Shown: positions 12,039-22,600 of the stretch, piece after piece | How the letters are laid out: each line of letters starts with the position of its first letter | Numbering within the stretch: the stretch's first letter is position 1 | Assembly (NCBI GenBank): GCA_037355855.1 | Contig: CM074766.1 | Coordinates: 3,100,001 to 3,164,000 of the forward strand | DNA: 64,000 nt | Source of the DNA: Pseudo-nitzschia pungens | Lineage: Eukaryota; Bacillariophyta; Bacillariophyceae; Bacillariales; Bacillariaceae | Reading direction: 5' to 3' | Program-made: the position numbers and the translations under genes | Notes under the pieces: generated by a model | Told to the model about the DNA's origin: nothing | What the model saw: only the letters and a program-made list of their open reading frames with translations | Database searches by the model: none

Positions 12039-13208
12039 AGGGATGGTGGTGGTGGTGGTGGTGGCAGGAGACACACCATCAGAATTGACTGGAAACGAAG
12101 GAGCATTTGTGACCGGAACCGTGCCGGCTGTTGGTGTTGTTTCCGACGATCCTTCTTTATCTCTCCAAATATAAGCACGGATTGTGCCGTACCAAACGAC
12201 GAAACGCCAACATTGATGCAAATTTCTTTCATTCTAATAGTACTATTGCAACTATTAGTACTATTAGAATTAGTAGTAGTGATATCAGCAGTGATGAAAT
12301 AATAATAATAATAATAATAATAACAAAGAAAGATAACAAGATGCATCATTCTCAAAGTAATTATTCTTGTTATCATCACTTCGTAACCTTACGGTACAAT
12401 CGTAAGGTTAAGGTTTACTTGTACTTCTTTATTCGGTACCCGTTCGTTAACACACTTATTTTAGGTCTAATCCACACTTTTTACCCACACTTTTAAACTA
12501 CCGAAACACTTGCACCTCGACCGCACCACTCTTAACACTGTTGGGGTTGGGGTTGGGGTTGGGGTTGTTGTTGTTGTTGTTGTTGTTGTTGGGATTGGGA
12601 TTGTTGGGATTGTTGGGATTGTTGGGATTGTTGGGTTGTTGGGGTTGTTGTTTGTAGTTTTAGTGGGTAGGAGTGTAAAAACGGTATTAGTAGCAAAGTT
12701 AAAAAAGTGTATTCGCACTTTTCAAAAGTGTGGTTTCGACCCATGTCCCTTTATTCCAGTTACACCATACCGTCATTCGGACGACATACAGACAGTTGCA
12801 GGCAACGCTGCTCTATCTTTTTTCGAGATGATGATTAGTAAGATCAATCTTACTGTACGGTAATTACGTTGGCACGGTAACCTTACCGGTTAACCTTATG
12901 ATGGTGTCCGGTCCAATTTTGATTTTTGATTCTGATCAATCAACTAAAATAAAATAAGGTAAGGTTAAGGTTACCGAAGACGGAAAGAGTTTCGTCTCGT
13001 CACGCATGTTCCCCCTCCGGTTCTTTCTCGAGGAGATCCGACGGATTGTGGGAGACGGTAAACCTTACAAACAAGTAAGATTGCTGTGTAACACCGCGGA
13101 GCAACATCATCGCTTGCCGCGAACGGAGAAAACCCGCCCATTCATTCGTCGACCGATCGATTCATTCATTCTTGCATCATAATACCATCCGAACCACGAA
13201 ATTCGAGA
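12039..13208. other. Intergenic region with simple repeats
   Basis: Contains GGT repeats just after the stop (about 12043-12064), a TAA/ATA run at about 12298-12325, the G-rich tract described separately, and AACCTTAC/GTAAGGTT words at about 12385, 12410, 12875-12895 and 12955-12975. No gene is supported. Confidence 0.5.
12539..12655 (+). repeat. GGGGTT / TTG / GGGATTGTT simple-repeat tract, G-quadruplex prone
   Basis: Four GGGGTT units are followed by seven or so TTG units and then GGGATT/GTTGGGATT units. Four consecutive G4 runs on the plus strand are enough for an intramolecular G-quadruplex. The repeat is not the TTAGGG telomere unit expected of diatoms. Confidence 0.8.
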
Positions 13209-13394
13209 ATGATCCGCAGACTATCCGTCGTCGGCATGCCGAAATGCAGCGGCCAAGGCAACGCATCAGCTCCTCTGTTGTTGCAGCCGAGCCTCGCGGC
13301 TTTTGGAACCCGTTGTTGTCGCTCGCAGAGCAATCTCTTGCAAGACTATGATCATCGTCGTCATCGTCATTATCATCGTCATTATCATCGACAT

Positions 13395-13428
<34 letters not shown>

Positions 13429-15558
13429 CAAACTTCGTCGGCATCGGCCGGCGCGGCATTTCCACATCGGCTGCCCGTGGCTCTCCCAATCAATGGTCGG
13501 TCGATTCGGACACCGGCGTCGTGTCGCTGAACGGAACCCCGAAATTCCAAACGGTGATCGGGTTGGAGATCCACGCGCAGCTCGATATTTCCACCAAGCT
13601 CTTTTCCGGGTGCCCCGTTCCCCACAGCCAACGCAACACCGGCAATACCAACAACAACAACAACAACAACAACAACGCCATCACCACCGCTCCTCGTTCC
13701 GCTCTCCTCCAGAAACCGAATTCGTCCGTCTGGCCCATGGACGTGGGGGTTCCGGGCGTGCTGCCGCGGCTGTCGGCCGAAGCCGTGAGGGCCGCCGTTC
13801 TCTCGGCGGGAGCCCTGGGGTGCGAGCTGCCACCGGTGTCGAGGTTCGAGCGGAAGCACTATTTCTACGCGGACCTGCCCCTGGGATACCAGATCACGCA
13901 ACAACGCTGGCCGCTGGCGCGCGACGGATTGCTGGTGTGCCGGGAGCGGGACTCCCCGAACCGGGCCAAAACGAAGAAGAAAAAGAAGAAGAAACACAAG
14001 AAGAAAGCGAAAGCGAAGCAGAGCGCCGGTGGGGGTCGTGGCGAAGGCAGCAACAACACCACCAACAACGACGACGACGACGACTCGGTCTTTGCGCTCC
14101 GCATCGAGCGGGTGCAACTGGAGCAGGACACGGGCAAGACGCTGGCGGATGCCCACACGAATCCGCTCACCCACCAAAAGGAGTCCCTGGTGGATTTCAA
14201 CCGCGCAGGACGGGCGTTGATCGAGGTCGTGAGCCATCCCGACCTTCGGTCTTCGACCCAGGCGTCCGTTGCCGTCGAAACGCTGCGATCGCTCCTCAGG
14301 CACATCGGAACCTGCGACGGGAAAATGGAGGAGGGATCGCTCCGCTGCGATCTCAACGTGTCGATTGCTCCCCTCGCGCCGTTCGATGACGGCGACGGAG
14401 ACGGCGACAATCGCAGCAGCAGCAGCGACGAAGACGTGCTCTCGCGGACGGGCCATCGGGTGGAGGTCAAGAACCTCAATTCCGTTCGGCAGGTCCAGCA
14501 GGCCGCCGAATACGAAGCCCTGCGGCAGGCCCGGGCGCTGCTGGAGGAAGACGCCCCGACCCTTCAAGAAACCCGAACCTTTTGCGTGAAATCCAACCGA
14601 ACGGTGGTCCTCCGGACCAAGGAGGGCGCCAGGGACTATCGGTTCCTGCCGGAACCCGACCTGCCCCCGCTGGTCCTGTCGGACGCGCTGGGGGGGACGA
14701 CCGAAAGCAGTGGCAGCAGCAACAGCGTGGAGGCCTTTCTGGAAGCCAACCTGCCCGAGCTGCCCGAAACCGCCCGCCGGCGACTCCAAACCGACCACGG
14801 GCTCTCGGACTACCTGGCGAGCGTGATCACGAACGATCCCCCGTCCATTGCCCTGTTCGACGAGGCGGTCCGCGAGGCGAAAACCCAGCTAACGCCGCTC
14901 GGTCTGGGTCCGAGGGTCGAGCGAAACATCCCTCAAACCGTGGCCAACCTCCTCTGCAACGAGCTCTTTGGTCTGGTGCGGGAACTGGAGCTCAAGCGGT
15001 TGATCGAGGAGGGCCTCCTGCTTGGTGATTCCTCCGTGCGGTTTTCGAGGGTGAACGGACAACAGCTCGGAGAGATCGTGGCCCTGGTGCTGGAGGGAAG
15101 CATTTCGAATACCATGGCCAAGCAGCTCCTGAGGGTCTTGTACAACGACGCCATGGAGGAGAAGGACGATCACGGTGACGATCACGATGACGGTGACGAT
15201 AACAATGACAACGGACGATGCATCGTCGTCCAAACCATCGCCACTTCCACCGCCGTCACCGCGCAGGGTCGCCAGAGAGCGCGGCTTCGAGCTCGTCACC
15301 GACGCGGGCCAACTCGAGGCGCTCTGCCGGGGGGTGATCGAGGACCGTCCCGAGGAACTCGAGCGCTACAAGCTGGGCGGAAAATACGCCACCAAGATCA
15401 CCAAGTTTTTGGTCGGGACCGCCATGGCCGCCAGCCGCGGCAACGCCCACCCCGAGAGGCTGGCGGAGATCCTGGCGGAGGTCCTGGAGGAGGTGGCGCC
15501 GCTGGGCAATCCGAATGCGAATGGCAATGGGAATGGGAATGGCAATTCCGAGAGGTGA
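13209..15558 (+). CDS. GATB: Aspartyl/glutamyl-tRNA(Asn/Gln) amidotransferase subunit B, organellar
   Basis: GatB is part of the GatCAB complex that transamidates mischarged Glu-tRNA(Gln) (or Asp-tRNA(Asn)) in organelles. Family blocks appear in order: TVIGLEIHAQL, YADLPLGYQIT, VDFNRAGRALIEVVSHPD, MEEGSLRCDLNVS, HRVEVKNLNSVRQV, DYRFLPEPDLPPL, and a C-terminal YqeY-like tail with LERYKLGGKYATKITKFLVG. The first 90 residues are a His/Gln-rich presequence, probably mitochondrial or plastid targeting. A Lys/Asn/Asp-rich insertion (about residues 256-295) breaks the core. The frame used to about 15140 differs from the frame of the C-terminal tail by +1. A 103-nt intron (GT at 15175, AG ending at 15277) would reconcile them, as would a one-base surplus in the GACGAT repeats. 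I cannot choose from sequence alone. Confidence 0.88.
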
Positions 15559-15918
15559 CGGTAACGGTGATGGTGATGCTGACGGCCACGGGTGCTTCGG
15601 AATGGGGAAATTACATGTGGTGTGACGATAGAGAGAGAGAGAGTTTTCGAAGCCGTCGGCGCATCATTCCACGAAAAAATTGGATTGGAAACCGCAATGC
15701 ACCGGATCCTTCGTTCATTGGAAAACGAGCCAGACAGCAATAGAATTGTTGGTGTTGACACACCTCTTTACAAAATGCAACCCTACTACCGTGCCGAACG
15801 TCCGTAGTGTATTTTTGCAATCATCGTGTGCGTGTGTGTATCTATTGTGACTGCAATGCAATGCAATGCAATGCAGTACATCATTATCCTCTCGTGGGTG
15901 AAGGAATCTCCTCCTCCG

Positions 15919-16797
15919 CTACGGATATTCTCCGAGTTCCCTCAGTTTTTGAATCGCCAGCAGACTCCCGTACGCACCGACCAGATTCATTTCTCCGTTC
16001 CGCACGTGCTCCAGTATTTCCGGTATCGTCACCCCCGCAACGATCTCGATGTCTTCCTCGTCGTCGAGGGGTTTCGGATCCTCCTCGTGCTCCGGATCGA
16101 TCACCAGATAGCACTGGATCGTCGTCGTCGCGTACTTGTCCATGGCCGCTCGCCGGGTCAGCAGCGGGATCCATTCTTTTCCCCCCGTCAGGTGGCACTC
16201 CTCCTCCAGCTCGTGCCGGGCCGCCAGCTCGGTGTTTTTGCCGTGCTTGTCCTCGACGAGGCCGGCGGCGAGTCCCCACAGGACCCTCCGGGAGGCCGGC
16301 ATGTATTCCCGGATCAGGGTCGCCGTCTTGGTCCGGGTGTCCCAGGCAAAGACCAGGACGGCGGACTCCCCGGTGCTCTGCCCGACCAGATCGAACTCGA
16401 CCACCCTGCCGTTTCTCATGCGGACGGTGCGCCGGATTACCGTCCTCCAGCCGCGGTAGACGGTTTCCTCGCCGAGGATCTCGAAGGATCCGACGGAATC
16501 GTTGGTGTCGTCGTCCGGGTTGTCCTCATCGTTGTCGTCGTCGTCGTCGTCTTTGGCGGACGGTTCCTCCGCGGCAACGGCAACGTTGTTTTCGTCTCCT
16601 CCCCGGGGAACGAGAAGCAGGGTGCGAGTCTTTTCGTGCGGGAGAGTCTTTCGCGTCTCGGGGAGTGGCGACCGGGGCTCCCGGCCTCGCCAACCGAGGC
16701 ATGATTCGATGGAGGACGTGGCCATCACCGCGGATAGCAAGACTCCCACCAACACCCTCGTTCTGGTTCCGAGTGCTGCAAGCACCATGATTGCCAC
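15919..16797 (-). CDS. Nudix hydrolase, secretory or organellar (ADP-ribose pyrophosphatase-like)
   Basis: A single-exon 292-residue protein. Residues 1-35 form a hydrophobic signal or anchor. An acidic low-complexity linker follows (about residues 80-100). The Nudix domain spans about residues 105-285. Its Nudix box reads GLVEDKHGKNTELAARHELEEE, with the glycine and the glutamate cluster kept, but His stands where the canonical REUXEE arginine is expected (A-R-H-E-L). Upstream, SAVLVFAWDTRTKTATLIREYMP matches the ADP-ribose/NDP-sugar pyrophosphatase subgroup, which cleaves nucleoside diphosphates linked to another moiety. The substrate is not predictable. It converges with GATB, leaving about 360 bp between the stop codons. 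Confidence 0.82.
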   Translation of the reverse strand: MAIMVLAALGTRTRVLVGVLLSAVMATSSIESCLGWRGREPRSPLPETRKTLPHEKTRTLLLVPRGGDENNVAVAAEEPSAKDDDDDDNDEDNPDDDTNDSVGSFEILGEETVYRGWRTVIRRTVRMRNGRVVEFDLVGQSTGESAVLVFAWDTRTKTATLIREYMPASRRVLWGLAAGLVEDKHGKNTELAARHELEEECHLTGGKEWIPLLTRRAAMDKYATTTIQCYLVIDPEHEEDPKPLDDEEDIEIVAGVTIPEILEHVRNGEMNLVGAYGSLLAIQKLRELGEYP

Positions 16798-17768
16798 CGG
16801 AGAGATTGCGCGGATGCTAGTACGGTACTTGTTGGTGATGGTTCGGTTGTACGGTACTGTACGATTCTGCGAGTAAGAGTATACCCGCTGTGCTTTGTTA
16901 ATACGTATTACTTCGTAGTAAATTTTGGGAGTTGTTGGTCAGGGTGTATTGCCTTTGGTGTCGGGTTTGTGAGATGCAGTAAGGTGTACTGGTACCGTAG
17001 ATTGTTCAGACGATACGAAGCATTAGTAAATTGAGATGATGATTCGCATACCCGGTATGCCCGTAAATCTTACACGCACTTGTACTCGTACATGCAGTAA
17101 TCTTATCACAGAACAAAATTCATTCCATCGTCCATCATCCATCGTCCATCATCCATCATCAATGAGCCAATCAGAAAACCTTTCAGCGAATTGCGTCGGA
17201 CGAGCCACCCACCATCGGCATCGGCAATGTTTGGGTCACTTTTGACGGTGAACGAAAGCACTCGTACAGCAACCTTAACCTCAGTAGAATTTTAAGATAA
17301 TTCATCGAAAGGAGATACTTCGTAATAATAATTTCGTCTGTCCGCAGAACGGTTGTGAGGGCCGGTCGAATCGAACAGAACCAGCGAAAAATTACTTGCT
17401 TGTTTTTCGGATGAGATGATGATTGACGACAAAAACCAATGTGAAGTTAACTTACCGTATGATTGACTCCAAATCCATCGTCCATCGCAGTCGTCCATCT
17501 CCCATCGTCCCCAGGCAGCAACACCCTCCACCAGCTCCATTCTATCTATCAAATCTATCAAACGTACTGTATTGCTGCGGTCCACGGATGGTTCCGGCTC
17601 TCATCGCAGAATCACCGATAAGTACAGTTCTATAAATCCTTGCTTCGGAAGTTGATTGATATTCTCCTCGTGTGCGATACTATAGTACCAGAGATTGATT
17701 CTCGTTCCCTGAGATTGATTATTGACCAAGGAAAACATCTCCGAAACAACCACGACCAAGGTGCCTAC
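16798..17768. other. Intergenic region, no gene seen
   Basis: The region between two divergently transcribed genes. It contains repeated CATCGTCCATC words (about 17120-17160 and 17478-17512) and scattered GTACGTA/CTTAACC words. No RNA gene is recognisable. Confidence 0.4.
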
Positions 17769-19068
17769 ATGTTTCAAAAATTGAAGAGCATGGTGACGAC
17801 TCGCAGAAGGTCCGCTCGGTTACAGAAACTGCAGGTCGAAAAGGGAGAAGTCGCCCGGGAGCATTTCGGCGAGGAGCCCGAGGTGCTAGAGAATCACGAA
17901 CCAGAGGAGGCGACGAACAACAACGACAACGGCGATGGCAAGGACGACGATGATGATGAACCCGACGGGCAGAACGATGCATCGGACGATGACGAAGACG
18001 AAGACGATGCTCCCGAGGCTTTGGAGAGCAACGGGGCGGTGAGGAATGACGAAGGCAACGACAGCGACAACGAAAGCGACAACGACAGCGACAAACCACC
18101 CGAAGAACAGCCAAAGGCCACCGCCAAAAAGGCCAGGAACCAAAAGAAAAAGGAACTGAAAAAACAGCGCAGGGACGAACTGAAATCCAAGACAACGGGG
18201 GTCGGACTGAAGATTTCCGTGGACGCTCCGGCTCCCACCAACCGCAAGATTGTCTTTGACGACTCCAATCTGCCACCCTCCGAGAAGTGACGACGAAAAA
18301 AAGGACAACGATGATGCCGAGGACGATTCGACCAACGAAGCGCCCCCGGATGCTCTTGCAACCCAAACCCGGAACGATGACGACGACGACGATGCCGTCG
18401 AGGAGGTCCAGGGCAGCGCCGCCCGCGACGAGGCCATGGACCAGATCCAGACCGAGCAGCAGCAATCTCTCAAACCGAAAAAGAAGCGAAAGCGAAAGTC
18501 CCGAACCAAAACGAAAAAATCCGGAGAGAACACCGAGCACGGCGGCGACGACGACGACGAAATGGACGACGCATTCTTTGAGCGGCTCGACTCGGTCCGC
18601 CAACAGGAGCGAGAGGACGAGCGCAAGCAGCTGGAAACATCGAGGGCGATCGCCAGGGGCAAGCACACCACCTTTGTCTTTGCTTCGAACGACTCGGACA
18701 ACGGCGGCGGCAACGCGGACCTCGAGGTCCCCATCGACGACACCATGAAGGTGGTCGTCCTCGAGGATCCGTCTCGTTCCGCGGCTGCGGCGTCGTCGTC
18801 ATCGACGACGACATCGATATCCAAGAACGCGCTGACCTATTCCCGAAACCGGTTGGTCGGCGGTTTCGATCGCGCCGCGGGAGCCTCCGAGGCCAAGCGC
18901 AAGCGCAAACGGTCCGGCGAGGTCGTCGAGCCGTGGAAGCGGGTGGCCCGGCCAAAGCCGGCGATGGGACGGTCCCGGCTGACCAAGGGGAAGCCCGCTT
19001 CCGTCTTTTGCAAAAAACCGAAAGCGAAGAAGAACAAGAACACGAAAGCGACGAAAACGACACGATAG
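17769..19068 (+). CDS. Acidic/basic low-complexity nuclear-type protein, with +1 frame break at 18288
   Basis: Not assignable to a family. Frame 1 starts at ATG 17769 (MFQKLKSMVTTRRRSARLQK; an upstream in-frame ATG exists at 17640), is strongly acidic in the middle, and ends at TGA 18288-18290 after KIVFDDSNLPPSEK. The next frame (+1) continues with DDEKKDNDDAEDD without interruption to a stop at 19066-19068. It includes KPKKKRKRKS, FFERLDSVRQQEREDERKQL and a Lys/Arg-rich tail. Composition and charge blocks are continuous over the break, so I read this as one gene. Alternating acidic and nuclear-localisation-like basic blocks suggest a nucleolar or chromatin protein (inference). The break could be a surplus base upstream of the stop (for example in CCC at about 18276) or +1 recoding at AAG-UGA-C. 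Confidence 0.6.
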
Positions 19069-20143
19069 ACGCGATGGACCGATTCGATTCAATCCAATGC
19101 AATCCAGTGCAATCCAATGCAATCAATTCGCAACACCATGGAAGCAGCAACTGCAAAGTATTGTAGTATTACCGAGCAACTCCATTTGGGGATCACGGTT
19201 CTCGATTCCCGTTTCAGACACATTCATCTACTATTTTTACTTTATACGCAAAGAGTTTTTTGTTGCTTTCTTGCTTCTGGTTCCTTCCTCGCAACCGTGT
19301 GAGCTGTGATGATTGTTATTCTTCTAGTACTGCTGTTTCTTTTGTTGAGTCGTTCGTGGTGGTTCGTTTGAGATGATTACGGTAACCTTACGATACCTGT
19401 ACTTGTACCGTAGTTTGATGATGGAGATTCATTTTAATTACTTGTATTCAACAATAATGGTACGGTATGTAAGATACGTAAGGTGACCGTAAGTTACGGT
19501 ACAGTAAGATCTTACTCGTATTTCCTTGAGTTTCCGAGTTTGAGAGATAGAGATTGGCTTTCACTCGTGACTGAAATCTTTTCTGTTGTTCACGACCGAA
19601 GCTTCCTCGTAGGTACTAGATCTACCACAATATCATACACAAGGTACGTACATATTTTCTCAAAAAGTCGCAGACTCCTCGCTGTCGTCGCCTGGTCCGT
19701 AAACCTTACTGGTGGTATTGATTGCGGTACGAGTACGTAACTTAGTACTACCAGTACGTACATGGTACGATTTTACGATGTCGTGTCCGGTGTTCTGTGT
19801 TTATCCAGGTCATGTTGTTGTCGGTCGAAATTCGACACGTTACAAATTTTTCTGCCCGTCGTCGTTGTCGTCGTCACAAAGGCGATCGATGGGTCATACA
19901 AAGTTTTTATCATCCTTGTCATTCCAAGACCAGATGCCGTACGAGTGAGTATTACTCGTACACGCTCTACACGACGCATGGCTCCGAACACAACATCTGT
20001 TGCAACAGCATTAATTAATTTTACCACACACAAGCGAATCAATCAAACCCAAATCCAAAACAAAACAAAACAAAAACAAAAACAAACCAAAACCAAAACC
20101 AAAACAAAACAAAACCGCATCGCAACCCATCCATCGCAAGAAC
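19069..20143. other. Intergenic region; CAAAA repeat leader before the co-chaperone gene
   Basis: Mostly AT-rich with AACCTTAC and GTACGTA words (about 19380-19490 and 19640-19760). Positions 20055-20115 are an imperfect CAAAA/CCAAAA tract ending about 30 bp before the ATG at 20144, so it is probably within the 5' leader. Confidence 0.45.
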
Positions 20144-21931
20144 ATGACCGTCAATCTCTTGTACGTCGGGCGACAATGCGCCCTGGCGACGCTCGTCTAT
20201 TTTGCGTCGACGGCCGGCGCTTCTTCCTCGTCGGCCCGCGACGACATCAACAACTGGTCCGCGGGAAAGCTGCGCAGCCGGGGAGAAGAAGCCTTTAGCC
20301 TGCGGAAGTTCGACGAGGCCCTGCGGCTGTACGAAAAGGCGACCATGGTCGAGCCCGAGAACGGCACCAATTTCTACAAGCTCTACCGCGTCCACAACCG
20401 CATGCGGAAATTCGCGAGCGCCCTGTCCGACATCGAACGGGCGCTGGAGCTAGAGCCCTCCAATTCCGATTGGCGCGTCCAAAAGGCGAGGCTGCTCCAA
20501 TCCCTCGGGCAGTGCGACCGATCCGTCGTGGAATACCAGCGGGCCCTGGAGACCGCCGGCAGCAACGGCAAAACCGACACCGCCAAGCTGCAGCAACTCT
20601 TTCGGGAGGCCCAGGAGTGCGACCAGGTCATATCGAACGCGCAAAAGGCGCTCATGAACGAACAGTACGGCGAAGCGGCGCACTTTTTCCAGAGGGCGCT
20701 CAAGTACGTCGACGGCAGCCAGGCCACCGATCTGTTGATGCAGAAGGCGACGGCCACGCTCGAGACGGGCGACTATTACGGTGTGATATCCGACACCGGT
20801 CTGATCCTAAAGTCCTACCCGAAGCATCTGGAGGCCTACAAACTCAGGGGAATGGCGTACTTTTGGTTGAACGAGCACGATCTGGCTGTCAAGCATTTTC
20901 GAGAGGGACTCAAGCTCGATCCGGAACACAAGGGGTGCAAGGAGGGACACAGACTCGTCAAGAAAATCGACAAGAAAAAGAAAAAGGGCGACGACGCCAT
21001 GGAGGCCAAGAACTTTGCGGAGGCCATCGAACACTACCAGGGAGCCATTGCCATCGAACCGGACCACACCAATTTCAAGGCGACCGACGAATTTGCTGAT
21101 CGTCCGGGCCTATTCCAGGAACAAACAACACAACGAGGCCATCCAGCTGGCGAGAGAAATAGTGGACGAAAACGACAGCAACGACGCCAACAAGATCGAG
21201 GCGCTCTGGGCACTGGGAGACGCCCTGACGGACGCAGACAAATTCGACGACGCATTGCGAACCTTCCGAAACGCCCTGGAAGCCGCACCGGACGGCGAGA
21301 CCGAGACCACGCAAAAGGCGAGAGAAAAGGTCCGGCAAGCGGAGGTGGCGCTGAAACAGAGCAAGGAAAAGAACTACTATAAGATCCTGGGACTCCCGAG
21401 AACCGCCAGCGCGAAGGACATCAAAAAGGCGTATCGGACGCTGGCGCTCGAGTGGCACCCCGACAAGAATGCGGGTGCGTTATGTGTGTGTGTGTGTGTG
21501 TGTGTTTTTATGTATTGGATTGTTACGGAGCGATGGCCACGGTGTGATACCCAAAAAAAATCATAAAAATATGATTGTCGTGTTGCTGAATTCGTTTCTC
21601 ATGATGTGATTTGATTTCGTTTCGTTTCGTTTCGTTGCGCCTTTTTTCGATCATTCTCTACGATGCCACAACTCGTGCCGGATTGATGGATGCAGACAAC
21701 AAAGAAGAAGCGGAGAAAAAATTCCAAGACATTTCCGAAGCAAACGAAGTCTTGTCCGATCCCGAACTCAAGGCAAAGTACGATCGAGGAGAACCCGTTT
21801 TCGAGAACCAGGGAGGTGGAGGAGGAGGGCCGCACGGAGGATTTGGTCAACACTTTGGTCAACAATTCTTTCATCGCCAGGGCGGCGGCGGCGGTCGTCG
21901 CCAACACCACTTCCACTTTCAATCGTTCTAA
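20144..21931 (+). CDS. DNAJC3/P58IPK-like ER co-chaperone (TPR repeats plus J domain)
   Basis: Two exons, 20144-21474 and 21696-21931; the 221-nt intron carries a TG run. An N-terminal signal peptide (about residues 1-25) is followed by tandem TPR motifs ([48 protein letters not shown] and others) and then a J domain with HPD ([28 protein letters not shown], then [18 protein letters not shown]). It ends in a Gly/His-rich tail. This is the P58IPK architecture: a lumenal co-chaperone that delivers unfolded clients to the ER Hsp70 BiP. Near 21080-21095 the frame must move by +1 (from ...HTNFKA to ...[14 protein letters not shown]); removing one G of AAGGCG restores it. No splice signals are present there. 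Confidence 0.85.
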
Positions 21932-22600
21932 TCGTGAGTGTAAGATTAAAAAAAAAACATTAGTGTTATGGAAACGAAAAAAAAAGACAAACGAACAAAC
22001 AAACAAAGACGCACGGTCGATCGGTTTTCTTGAATCCTGTTGTTTCTATTCCATTCCATTCGTATAGCATTATAGCATATTAATTGCGTAGCAATGGACC
22101 GCCACAGTCGTGGAAGGCCAAAATCACTAATGCTTATAGATCATGCATGATTGCATGCAGGCATGCATGCATGCCAATCGTAATCAACATCGTTCGACCC
22201 GAATTCGAGTAGGTAATTTACCTGCAACTCGGTGACACTTGAACTTGAACAGGACGGAAATGAAACCGATGGACGAAAGCAATTTTTACGTGTACTTCGT
22301 AGTAGGCACTCGTACTCAGTACGGTATGCAAAATACTGTAATACGTGGTACTACTAATGTAATCTTCTCAACCATTCTTCGTATGCGATCCTAACTAATA
22401 TAATAAGAATGGACATCATACCAGTTTCCTTGAGCAAAAGGGAAAGAAGAAAGTTTTTTTTTTTGTCGTATGAATTCAATCAATTCATTTTAATCAGTAG
22501 TATTTGTTGTCGCAGAAACCTCGTTTTCCTTCGTTATCGCGCGTGTGTGCAGCATTCCGTTGCGAGTTCCGTCGTTCTTGGCCCCGTCGCCGGATCCTGC
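21932..22600. other. Intergenic region between convergent genes, no gene seen
   Basis: Contains an imperfect ATGCATGC palindromic run at about 22140-22170 and GTACTTCGTAGTA words at about 22290. No supported gene. Confidence 0.4.

Noticed and set aside
12539..12655. Internal telomere
   Set aside because: GGGGTT is not the expected diatom telomere unit, and the tract grades into TTG and GGGATTGTT; best read as a simple repeat.
13266..14798. Long antisense frame opposite GATB (510 codons)
   Set aside because: It is the mirror of GC-rich codons in a clearly conserved gene; composition is Arg/Gly/Val rich with no domain.
15919..16797. Reading the plus strand of the Nudix region as a coding gene (15807-16790)
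   Set aside because: The minus-strand Nudix protein is recognisable; the plus frame is Arg/Pro-rich shadow.
18287..18321. Tiny intron to explain the frame change in the acidic protein
   Set aside because: The available AG acceptors give lengths that do not restore the frame, and 17-54 nt is shorter than other introns here.
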